Assembly: GCF_021026375.1 (NCBI RefSeq)
Contig: NZ_JAJNDB010000002.1
Location: 496,001 to 560,000, forward strand
DNA: 64,000 bases
Reading direction: 5' to 3'
From: Actinomycetospora endophytica
Lineage (GTDB): Bacteria > Actinomycetota > Actinomycetes > Mycobacteriales > Pseudonocardiaceae
Made by a program: the position numbers and the translations under genes. Below are positions 57,712 through 64,000 of the stretch, piece after piece (position 1 is the first letter of the stretch; every line of letters begins with the position of its first letter). The notes under the pieces were generated by a model, which ran no database searches, was not told where the DNA came from, and saw only the letters and a program-made list of their open reading frames with translations.

Positions 57712-59073
57712 TCAGCTGCCCAGCGCCAGCACGTTGCAGACGTCGCCGCGACCGCCCGACGACGTCAGGCCGCGCTGCGAGCGGATGCGCTCGGCGAGGT
57801 AGCGGGCGTCGTCGCCGACCCCGGAGAAGCGGCCCGAGCCCCAGGTCCACTGCCACGGCAGCCCGAGGAAGTACAGGCCGGGCGCGGAGGTCACCCCGCG
57901 GCTGTGCCCCGGCGCGCCGCGGCCGCTGAAGACCGGCACGTCGATCCACGAGAAGTCCTGCCGGAAGCCGATGCACCAGACCACCGAGGTGATGTTCGTG
58001 TCCGCGAGCCGCAGCTCGGTCGGGTCCTGCTCGGACGACCACACCGGCGCGTAGCGGTCCTCGCTCGGCGCGTCGATCTGCTGCGCGGCGATGTGCTTGT
58101 CGATGGTGTCCTTGATCGACTCCGAGACCTCGTCGGCGTGATCGAGGCTCTCGGTGAGGTCGGGGTTGAAGTGCAGGGTGCCGTCGCGGTGGTCGGTCAT
58201 GAGGCCGTAGAGCTTCATCCCGTCACGCGCGTGGGCCCGCAGGTCGATGTCCCGCCCGCCGTCGCGTCCCGTCACGTAGTGGTTGGCCTGCGCGCGGACC
58301 GCCTCGCGGCGGGGGTGCTCGGTGACCGGCATGCGGTAGTAGCCGAGGTCGTCGAGCCAGTCCGTGACGTCGCGCCCCCGGTAGAAGCGCGCCACCCGCG
58401 GGGCGTTCCCGACGACGAGGTGGACCTGCCGGCCCTCCAGGTGCAGGTCCTCGGCGATCTGCGCGCCCGACTGCCCGGACCCCACCACCAGCACCTCGCC
58501 CGGCGGCAGCCCGGAGCCGTCCTTGTAGTGCTGCGACTGCACCTGGGTGATCGACGAGGGCAGCGGCTCGGACATCGGCGGGGTGATCGGGGTGTGGTAC
58601 CCGCCGGTGGCGACGACGACCTGGTCGGCCGTGCAGGTGCCCGCCGTCGTCTCGAGCACGTAGGTGCCGTGGTCGTCGCGGCTGACCCGGTTCACGCCGA
58701 CGCCCTCGTACAGCGGCGGGTCGACGAAGGCCCGGTACGCCTCCAGGTAGTCGATGATCTGCGAGCGCACCATGAAGCCGTGCGGGTCGGTGCCGCCGAA
58801 CCCGTTGCCGTGGGCGTCGCGGCCGTAGGGGAAGTCCGGGAGCGTGCACTGCCAGTTCGGGGTGACCAGGCAGAACGTCTCCCACCGGTAGGTCTTCCAC
58901 GAGTGGCCGATCTCGTCGCGCTCGAGCACGAGGTGATCCACGCCGGCGCGCTGCAGGCAGCGGCTCATGGAGAGGCCGGCCTGTCCGCCACCCACGACGA
59001 TCACGGGGCGGTGCGCCCCGTCCAGGTCGCCGTTCCCGGTGCCGCGCAGTGGCGTGACGGATGCGGTGGTCAT
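57712..59073 (-). CDS. MSMEG_0569-family FAD-dependent oxidoreductase (NitH of Nit1C)
   Basis: A 453-residue FAD- and NADPH-binding monooxygenase-like protein. VIVVGGGQAGLSMSRCL (~23-39) is the FAD motif, VLVVGSGQSGAQIAEDL (~198) the NADP motif, and FCLVTPNWQCTLPDFPYG and FYRGRDVTDWLDDLGYYRMP (split in two conserved blocks) mark the MSMEG_0569 family. These flavoproteins occur only in Nit1C clusters. The ATG at 59073 is divergent from the Sll0783-like gene; GlnR-like boxes lie between. Its reaction is unproven. Confidence 0.92.
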   Translation of the reverse strand: MTTASVTPLRGTGNGDLDGAHRPVIVVGGGQAGLSMSRCLQRAGVDHLVLERDEIGHSWKTYRWETFCLVTPNWQCTLPDFPYGRDAHGNGFGGTDPHGFMVRSQIIDYLEAYRAFVDPPLYEGVGVNRVSRDDHGTYVLETTAGTCTADQVVVATGGYHTPITPPMSEPLPSSITQVQSQHYKDGSGLPPGEVLVVGSGQSGAQIAEDLHLEGRQVHLVVGNAPRVARFYRGRDVTDWLDDLGYYRMPVTEHPRREAVRAQANHYVTGRDGGRDIDLRAHARDGMKLYGLMTDHRDGTLHFNPDLTESLDHADEVSESIKDTIDKHIAAQQIDAPSEDRYAPVWSSEQDPTELRLADTNITSVVWCIGFRQDFSWIDVPVFSGRGAPGHSRGVTSAPGLYFLGLPWQWTWGSGRFSGVGDDARYLAERIRSQRGLTSSGGRGDVCNVLALGS

Positions 59074-59489
59074 GGCCGGTCGTTCCTCTCGTCCGGACGG
59101 CGAGACGGTGCACGTCTCGATTCGGTCCTCAGCGTCGGGACGATCGATGTCCGAATGGTTGCCGTCTGACTACCGCGGCGTTGCCGAATGTTTCGAAACA
59201 TGACGGTCATGAAAAGTCGTTTCGGTCACGCGCTCGTAGTCACGTCGAAACGGTCGCGCAATGGCTCGTTGTTTGGCTTTCGCAGCACGAGGCCGGGTCG
59301 AGATGTCCCGGTCGCCGACCGCACCCCACGCGGAGTCGGGGGGACATCGTGCCTGGCTTCTGGGCGAAGGTGCGACTGAAAGTGACGGGAGGGACCGGGG
59401 GCGAGCCCGGGACCGTCGCCACCGATGCCGCGCCCGCGCCGTCCGAGAACGCACCCGCCACCGCCCCGCGAGATTCGAAGGAGAACGGC
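59074..59489. other. Divergent Nit1C promoter region
   Basis: 416 bp between the divergent Nit1C genes. It holds the two GlnR-like arrays (59195-59251). The half nearest the rightward gene (59349-59489) is open in frame with that gene from a GTG, but the downstream ATG at 59490 has the better ribosome-binding site, so this part is taken as leader. Confidence 0.55.
59195..59251. promoter_or_regulatory. Putative GlnR-type arrays in the Nit1C divergent promoter
   Basis: Two arrays with 11-bp steps: GAAAC (59195) - GTCAT (59206), and GTCAC (59225) - GTAGT (59236) - GAAAC (59247). They match the alternating half-sites of GlnR, the actinobacterial nitrogen regulator. The second shares GTCACnCGCTCGTAG with the site upstream of the regulator-reductase fusion. 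The region is also less GC-rich than its flanks. Confidence 0.6.
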
Positions 59490-60008
59490 ATGACCACGGC
59501 CGAACTGTCCGACATCGAGCAGAAGAGCCTCGAGGAGATTCCCCACCCGTCCCTGCCGGAGGGGTCGAGCATCTACGGGGGGACGAAGGTCTTCCCCGAC
59601 CTGCAGGCGGAGAGTGGCGAGACCTACTTCACGCTCGTGCACGGCATCGCGCACGAGTCGTCGGTCAGCTTCGTCGCGGTCCTGCAGGCCACCCGCGCGC
59701 TGCGCAAGGGCTTCGAGACCGCGATCTACTTCTACGGCCCGGGCTCGCTGAACTGCCTGGCCACCCGCGGCTTCCCCACCACGGGCAGCTCGGCCTTCCC
59801 CGGCGAGCACAACATCAACGACCAGCTCAAGACCTTCATCGCCGAGGGCGGCAAGGCCTACTGCTGCCGCTTCGGGCTGTCGCTGCACGGTGCCCGTGAG
59901 GAGGACCTGATCGAGGGCGTCATCCCGACGCACCCGCTCGACGTCCAGGACGCGCTCATCTACTACGCGCGCAAGGGCGCGATCATCAACTCGACCTATC
60001 AGCTCTAG
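59490..60008 (+). CDS. MSMEG_0572/Sll0783 family nitrogen-starvation protein
   Basis: A 172-residue protein of the Sll0783 family, whose cyanobacterial member is strongly induced by nitrogen starvation. Conserved blocks: KVFPDLQAESGETYFTLVHG (~32-51), FVAVLQATRALRKGFETAIYFYGPGSLNC (core ~60-80), GFPTTGSSAFPGEHNINDQL and AYCCRFGLSLHGAREEDLI. The ATG follows GAAGGAG; an upstream GTG at 59349 would extend it with non-conserved sequence. The stop is the TAG at the start of palindromic element A5. The molecular role is unknown; it is always found in Nit1C clusters. Confidence 0.92.
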   Translation: MTTAELSDIEQKSLEEIPHPSLPEGSSIYGGTKVFPDLQAESGETYFTLVHGIAHESSVSFVAVLQATRALRKGFETAIYFYGPGSLNCLATRGFPTTGSSAFPGEHNINDQLKTFIAEGGKAYCCRFGLSLHGAREEDLIEGVIPTHPLDVQDALIYYARKGAIINSTYQL

Positions 60009-60082
60009 GTGCCTCCGGCATGTGAGCACTGATCCGTGCCCTGGCACGGATCAGTGCTCACATGCGGCCCCGTCCGCACCTA
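60006..60082. repeat. Palindromic element A5 (GTGA...TCAC family)
   Basis: Lies between two Nit1C genes of the same direction. The core 60022-60061 has 19-bp perfect arms (GTGAGCACTGATCCGTGCC and complement) around CT, extended by CAT/ATG as in the B group. The outer ends TAGGTGC and GCACCTA match the A group; the TAG is the stop of the upstream gene. Sharing both features, it joins the two groups. Confidence 0.95.
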
Positions 60083-60099
60083 CCGAGGAGGTCACCCGC

Positions 60100-61242
60100 G
60101 TGTCCGCACCCACCGATTCCGGTGTCGCCGTCCGTTCCGAAGTGGCCGTCCGCGGCGTTGCGATCGACCCCCCGACCAGCAGCACCACCGTCGACCTGGG
60201 ATCCACGATCCCGCTCCGCCGCCCCGGCGGCGCCGGCCCCTCCGACGACGGCCACGTCCTCGTCGACGGCCTCAAGACCACGATCCCGATCAACCCGGAC
60301 AGCCCCTACCGGCTGCGCGACGGCCGGCTCGTCCGGACCGGGCCCGACGGCGGGGTCACCGACCTCGGCGTGGACGTCGACACCGTCGCGAGACCCGCCT
60401 TCTACGACCTCACGACCGCCGACGGCGTCCGCTACGAGCAGATCGCCCGCCTGCACGGCGACGACGTGCTCGCGACGACCGTCGTGCAGACCTGCGTGCG
60501 CTACGGCTCGGACGACGACGCAGCCGACCGCTGCCGGTTCTGTGCGATCGAGCAGTCGCTGCGCAGCGGCGCGACCACCGCGGTGAAGACCCCGGCGCAG
60601 CTCGCCGAGGTCGCCGAGGCCGCGGTCCGGCTCGACGGTGTGACGCAGATGGTCATGACGACGGGCACCTCCAACGGCCGCGACCGCGGCGCCCGTCACC
60701 TCGCCCGCTGCACCGCCGCGATCCGCGAGGCCGTGCCGGGGCTGCCGATCCAGGTGCAGTGCGAACCTCCGGCACCGGACGACCTCGCGGCGCTGACAGC
60801 ACTCCACGACGCCGGGGCCGACGCCATCGGCATCCATGTCGAATCCCTCGACGACGCCGTCCGTGCCCGCTGGATGCCGGGCAAGGCGAGCGTGCCGCTC
60901 TCCCAGTACTGGGCGGCCTGGCGCGAGAGCGTGCGCCTCTTCGGCCGCAACGCCGTCTCCACCTACCTGATCGTCGGGCTCGGCGAGGACCCGGACGAGC
61001 TCGTCGCCGGAGCGGAACAGCTGATCGACGCGGGCGTCTACCCCTTCGTCGTCCCCTACCGCCCCATCCCGGGCACGCTCGCGTTCGCCGACGGCGACCC
61101 GGCGCCCGACCCGGCGCTGCTGGCCGACGTCACCGCCCGGGTCGCCGCGAGCCTGCGGGCCGCGGGGATGCGCGGCGCCGACCAGGCCGCGGGCTGTGCC
61201 GCCTGCGGTGCCTGCAGCGCCCTGTCCGCGGCGGGGGGCTAG
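60100..61242 (+). CDS. MSMEG_0568-family radical SAM protein (NitD of Nit1C)
   Basis: A 380-residue radical SAM enzyme. The cluster cysteines appear as Cys132, then Cys145 and Cys148 (TCVRYG...RCRFCAI), a C-x12-C-x2-C spacing instead of C-x3-C-x2-C. VMTTGTSNGRDRGARHLARC, IHVESLDDAVRARWMPGKA and YLIVGLGEDPDELV are family blocks. The C-terminus has a second cluster motif GCAACGACS (C-x2-C-x2-C). The GTG at 60100 has GAGGAGG at 8 bp. It probably catalyses a radical step in the unknown Nit1C reaction. Confidence 0.92.
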   Translation: MSAPTDSGVAVRSEVAVRGVAIDPPTSSTTVDLGSTIPLRRPGGAGPSDDGHVLVDGLKTTIPINPDSPYRLRDGRLVRTGPDGGVTDLGVDVDTVARPAFYDLTTADGVRYEQIARLHGDDVLATTVVQTCVRYGSDDDAADRCRFCAIEQSLRSGATTAVKTPAQLAEVAEAAVRLDGVTQMVMTTGTSNGRDRGARHLARCTAAIREAVPGLPIQVQCEPPAPDDLAALTALHDAGADAIGIHVESLDDAVRARWMPGKASVPLSQYWAAWRESVRLFGRNAVSTYLIVGLGEDPDELVAGAEQLIDAGVYPFVVPYRPIPGTLAFADGDPAPDPALLADVTARVAASLRAAGMRGADQAAGCAACGACSALSAAGG

Positions 61243-61245
61243 ACG

Positions 61246-62793
61246 ATGACGCTGGTCGACGGCCCGCCCCCGCTGCGGGCCAACCCCGACGGCCGGCCGC
61301 CGCTGGTGGTGCCCCAGCACGCCGCCCTGCGCAGCACGCTGAGCACCGCGGAGGAGATCCTCGGCGGCCTCGCCCGCCGGCCCGCGCCCCGCGAGATCAC
61401 CATCGGCGAGGCCCGCGCGAGCGACGCCGGGCACCCCGACGTCGTCGCCCACCGCGCCCTGCGCCGCGCCGTGTTCGTCGACGAGCAGGGCCTCTTCGGC
61501 GGGCGCGGCGACGACCTGGACGACACCGACGCCGACCCCCGGGCGCTCGTGCTGCTCGCCCGTGACGCCGACGGCACCCCGCTCGGCGGCGTGCGCCTCG
61601 GGCCCGCCCGGCCCGCGGAGCCCGACGTCGGGTGGTGGACCGGCAGCCGCCTCGCCGTCAGCGTCGGCGGTCGTCGCCGGGCGGGGGTGCGCGTGGGCGC
61701 GGCCCTGATCCGGGCCGCCGTCGCGCGGGCCGAGTCCTCCGGTGTGCTGCGCTTCGAGGCCGACGTGCAGGCCACCAACGGCCCGCTGTTCTCCCGGCTC
61801 GGCTGGCAGACCGTGCGGCCGGTGACGGTGCCCGGCGCGCCCGAGGTCCCGCACCTGCGCATGCGCCACCCCATGGACCGCATCCAGCGGCTCGTCGACG
61901 CCACCAAGTCGCCCCTCGGCGAGCTCGTCGCGGGCATGGCCCCGCACGGGTTCGTCGGCGACGACGGCGCCCCGGTGCCGGGCACCGACGTCGTCGCCGC
62001 CTGCGACGCGATCCTGCCCGCGATGGTCGAGCGCGACCCGGAGTGGGCCGGCTGGTGCGGCGTGCTCGTCAACGTCAACGACCTCGCCGCGATGGGCGCC
62101 CGCCCGGTGGGCCTGCTCGACGCCGTCGGCGCCCGCGACCCGTCCTTCGCCGCCCGCGTGCTGCGCGGGCTGCGCGCCGCCGCCGACGCCTACGGGGTGC
62201 CGGTGCTCGGCGGTCACACCACCGTCGACGTGCCCGCCTCGCTCGCCGTCACCGCCCTCGGGACGACGCCGACCCCGGTCCCGGCCGGCGGCGGTCGCCC
62301 CGGCCACCGGGTCCGGCTGACCGCGGACCTCGACGGGTCCTGGCGCCCCGGCTACTCGGGCGTGCAGTGGGACACCACCTCGCGCCGCCGGGGCGAGGAT
62401 CTCCGCGCGATGGTGAACGCCATCGGGCCGGATGCCGGCTACCACCCCGCCGCGGCCAAGGACGTCTCCATGGCGGGCCTCGTCGGGACCCTCGGGATGC
62501 TCGCCGAGGCGAGCGGCACCGGCGCCGTCCTGGACGTGGCGTCCGTGCCCCGGCCGACCGGGGTCGGCGTCGCCGACTGGTTCACCTGCTTCCCGGGCTT
62601 CGCCCTGCTCACCACCGACGCGGCGGGCAGCCCGCTGCCCGCCGCCGGGCCCGCCACGGGCGCCGAGTGCGGCACGCTCACCGACGGTCCCGGCGTGGCG
62701 CTGCGCTGGCCGGACGGGGAGACGACGGCCGCCGTCGCCGGGCCCGTCACCGGGCTGGGCCCCGCCACCGGACACGAGAGGACTCACCGATGA
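61246..62793 (+). CDS. MSMEG_0567-family GNAT / AIR synthase-like fusion (NitE-NitF)
   Basis: A 515-residue protein. Residues ~50-205 are a GNAT acetyltransferase-like domain (HRALRRAVFVDEQGLFGG, GGRRRAGVRVGAALIRAAVAR). Residues ~225-500 resemble PurM/ThiL-type ATP-binding proteins (WCGVLVNVNDLAAMGARPVG, VPVLGGHTTVDVPASLAVTALG, AAKDVSMAGLVGTLGMLAEASGTG, each a conserved block). In other Nit1C clusters these two domains are separate genes. It follows the radical SAM gene by 3 bp and overlaps the nitrilase ATG. It may activate or acylate the Nit1C product; the substrate is unknown. Confidence 0.9.
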   Translation: MTLVDGPPPLRANPDGRPPLVVPQHAALRSTLSTAEEILGGLARRPAPREITIGEARASDAGHPDVVAHRALRRAVFVDEQGLFGGRGDDLDDTDADPRALVLLARDADGTPLGGVRLGPARPAEPDVGWWTGSRLAVSVGGRRRAGVRVGAALIRAAVARAESSGVLRFEADVQATNGPLFSRLGWQTVRPVTVPGAPEVPHLRMRHPMDRIQRLVDATKSPLGELVAGMAPHGFVGDDGAPVPGTDVVAACDAILPAMVERDPEWAGWCGVLVNVNDLAAMGARPVGLLDAVGARDPSFAARVLRGLRAAADAYGVPVLGGHTTVDVPASLAVTALGTTPTPVPAGGGRPGHRVRLTADLDGSWRPGYSGVQWDTTSRRRGEDLRAMVNAIGPDAGYHPAAAKDVSMAGLVGTLGMLAEASGTGAVLDVASVPRPTGVGVADWFTCFPGFALLTTDAAGSPLPAAGPATGAECGTLTDGPGVALRWPDGETTAAVAGPVTGLGPATGHERTHR

Positions 62794-63680
62794 CCCTGAC
62801 CTTCGCCGCTGCCGCCGAGGGCTTCGTCCGCGACCTGGACGAGGACTTCCGACGCATCGAGAAGCTCGTCGGCCAGGCGCGGGAGGCCGATGCGGACCTG
62901 CTCGCGCTGCCCGAGGCCGCGCTCGGGGGCTACCTCTCCTCCCTCAATGGCGACCACGACGACGAGCCGCCGCAGCTCGACCGCGATGGGCCCGAGATCG
63001 CCCGACTCGTTGACCTCGCCGGGGACATGGTCATCACCGCCGGGTACTGCGAGCGCGGCGACGACGCCTCGCAGGGGCGGCCGTACAACAGCTGCGTCGC
63101 GGTCACCGGCACCGGCGTGCTCGGCGGGCACCGCAAGGTGCACCAGCCGCTGAACGAGAACAACTCCTACGCCGCGGGCGACCGGTTCGCCGCGTTCGAC
63201 TCCCCGGTCGGGCGCATGGGCATGATGATCTGTTACGACAAGGCCTTCCCGGAGGCCGCGCGGGCGCTCGCCGTCGACGGGGCGCGCGTCGTGGTGTGCA
63301 TGTCGGCGTGGCCGGCTTCGCGGACGAACCGGGCGCCGGTGCTCGCCGACGACCGCTGGACCCGGCGGTTCGACCTGTTCGACCGCGCCCGCGCGCTGGA
63401 GAACCAGATCGTCTGGGTGTCGGCGAACCAGGCGGGCGAGTTCGGCACGATGCAGCTCGTGGCCAGCGCGAAGATCGTGGATCCGGGCGGGGAGGTCCTC
63501 GCGACCACCGGCACCGAGGCGGGGCTCGCGGTGGCCTCGATCGACGTGGACGACTCGGTCGACTCGGCGCGCCGGTTCATGGGGCACCTGCGGGACATGC
63601 GCCTGGGCAGCTACGGGGCGAGCGGAGCGACGGGGGAGAACTACGGGGCGAGCGGAGCGACGGCTCCACTGTCCGCCTGA
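62790..63680 (+). CDS. Nitrilase / carbon-nitrogen hydrolase of the Nit1C cluster
   Basis: A 296-residue nitrilase-superfamily enzyme with the full catalytic triad: Glu42 in LLALPEAALGGY, Lys116 in GHRKVHQP and Cys148 in MICYDKAFPE. In Nit1C clusters this enzyme is needed for growth on cyanide in Pseudomonas and is induced by nitrogen stress, so it may convert a nitrile or cyanide adduct. The C-terminus (YGASGATGENYGASGATA) is encoded by two copies of a 23-bp direct repeat. The ATG overlaps the previous stop. A second nitrilase gene follows. Confidence 0.93.
   Translation: MTLTFAAAAEGFVRDLDEDFRRIEKLVGQAREADADLLALPEAALGGYLSSLNGDHDDEPPQLDRDGPEIARLVDLAGDMVITAGYCERGDDASQGRPYNSCVAVTGTGVLGGHRKVHQPLNENNSYAAGDRFAAFDSPVGRMGMMICYDKAFPEAARALAVDGARVVVCMSAWPASRTNRAPVLADDRWTRRFDLFDRARALENQIVWVSANQAGEFGTMQLVASAKIVDPGGEVLATTGTEAGLAVASIDVDDSVDSARRFMGHLRDMRLGSYGASGATGENYGASGATAPLSA
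63611..63663. repeat. Direct repeat at the 3' end of the nitrilase gene
   Basis: CTACGGGGCGAGCGGAGCGA (plus CGG) occurs at 63611-63633 and 63641-63663, a 30-bp period. It encodes the repeated YGASGAT at the C-terminus. The inner GAGCGGAGCGAC string is a common actinobacterial sequence, so the tail may be a recent addition. Confidence 0.85.
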
Positions 63681-63698
63681 GCCCGGGCTCGGGACCCC

Positions 63699-64000
63699 GT
63701 GCTCCGGATCGCCGCCGCGGCGGCCCACTTCACCCGCGACCTGGACTTCGACCTCGAGCGCATCGGCGTGATCATCGCCCATGCGCGCGAGGCCGGGGTC
63801 GGGCTGCTGGCCCTGCCCGACGGTGCCCTCGGCGGCTACGTCACCGACCTGCGCCCGAGCGACGCCGGCGCCGTCGACCTGCCGCCCGCCCTGGAGCCGA
63901 ACGGCGACGAGGTCCGGTCGGTGATCGACCTGGCCGGCGACATGGTCGTGTGCCTCGGCTACTGCGAGGCCGGTCCCGACGGCGAGCGCTACAACGCCGC
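63699..64000 (+). CDS. Second nitrilase-superfamily protein, truncated by window edge
   Basis: About 100 residues are visible from GTG 63699: LRIAAAAAHFTRDLDFDLERIG, LLALPDGALGGYVTDL, VIDLAGDMVVCLGYCEAG. It is closely related to the nitrilase just upstream (a tandem paralogue), with the same DLAGDMVV...GYCE pattern. At the position of catalytic Glu42 it has Asp41 (LPDGALGGY). Lys and Cys are beyond the edge. It is either an enzyme with an altered acid or a non-catalytic partner. The gap to the upstream stop is 18 bp. Confidence 0.88.
   Translation, partial: MLRIAAAAAHFTRDLDFDLERIGVIIAHAREAGVGLLALPDGALGGYVTDLRPSDAGAVDLPPALEPNGDEVRSVIDLAGDMVVCLGYCEAGPDGERYNA

Noticed and set aside
59349..59489. 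N-terminal extension of the Sll0783-like protein from GTG 59349
   Set aside because: The added residues are low-complexity and not conserved, and a strong GAAGGAG site precedes ATG 59490.
4602..60082. The nine palindromes as ordinary intrinsic terminators only
   Set aside because: Terminator activity is possible, but fixed core length, shared tips over tens of kilobases, lack of U-tracts and the copy inside hrpB are not explained by termination alone.
60022..60099. Extension of the radical SAM protein through palindromic element A5
   Set aside because: The frame is open from 60022, but the added residues derive from the palindrome and GAGGAGG clearly marks GTG 60100.

Overview
The window is a high-GC actinobacterial chromosome segment. 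Typical actinobacterial families (DUF3107, DUF3152, TIGR02569, DUF5313, MoeZ, MpaB-type oxygenase), frequent GTG starts and 4-bp start/stop overlaps point to Pseudonocardiales, most likely Pseudonocardia or a close relative. The genus is inferred. No rRNA, tRNA, CRISPR array, insertion sequence or prophage was recognised.

Left part (1-29000), mostly core and housekeeping genes: a CorA channel cut by the left edge, a MaoC-type dehydratase, a PH-domain membrane protein, a PHP-domain phosphoesterase and a RecB-type nuclease; a kynureninase / MpaB-oxygenase / hydrolase operon; a block conserved in mycobacteria (beta-propeller membrane protein, DEAD-box helicase, ferritin-like protein, DUF3107, TetR, hydrolase, DUF3152, MoeZ); a dicarboxylate symporter beside a two-component system; a 1333-residue envelope-polysaccharide protein joining deacetylase, glycosyltransferase and acyltransferase; a formate/nitrite channel; and several small enzymes.

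Right part (29500-64000), dominated by nitrogen acquisition. Menaquinone genes menB, menE and menC surround an unusual gene that joins a GlnR-like regulator (degenerate receiver plus winged helix) to a complete siroheme nitrite/sulfite reductase. Then follow cyanase (cynS), a nitrate/nitrite transporter (narK), nirB-nirD, an NnaR-type uroporphyrinogen-III synthase lacking its DNA-binding domain, and a sirohydrochlorin chelatase. Next are a cobalt-type nitrile hydratase operon with a Rieske protein and an amidohydrolase, a drug-export module (flavin monooxygenase, DrrAB-like ABC transporter, AfsR-like regulator), and a Nit1C-type cluster (flavoprotein, Sll0783-like protein, radical SAM enzyme, GNAT-AIR synthase fusion, two tandem nitrilases, the last cut by the right edge). 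Nit1C genes are linked to nitrogen starvation and cyanide assimilation in other bacteria, so this half may let the cell take nitrogen from nitrate, nitrite, cyanate, nitriles and possibly cyanide. GlnR-like boxes with exact 11-bp periodicity lie before narK, before the fusion gene and in the Nit1C divergent promoter.

Across the whole window lies a family of nine palindromic elements, each with a 40-bp core that begins GTGA and ends TCAC. The interior varies but stays self-complementary. Eight sit at gene ends and several provide the stop codons of the flanking genes; one lies in frame inside the hrpB helicase gene.
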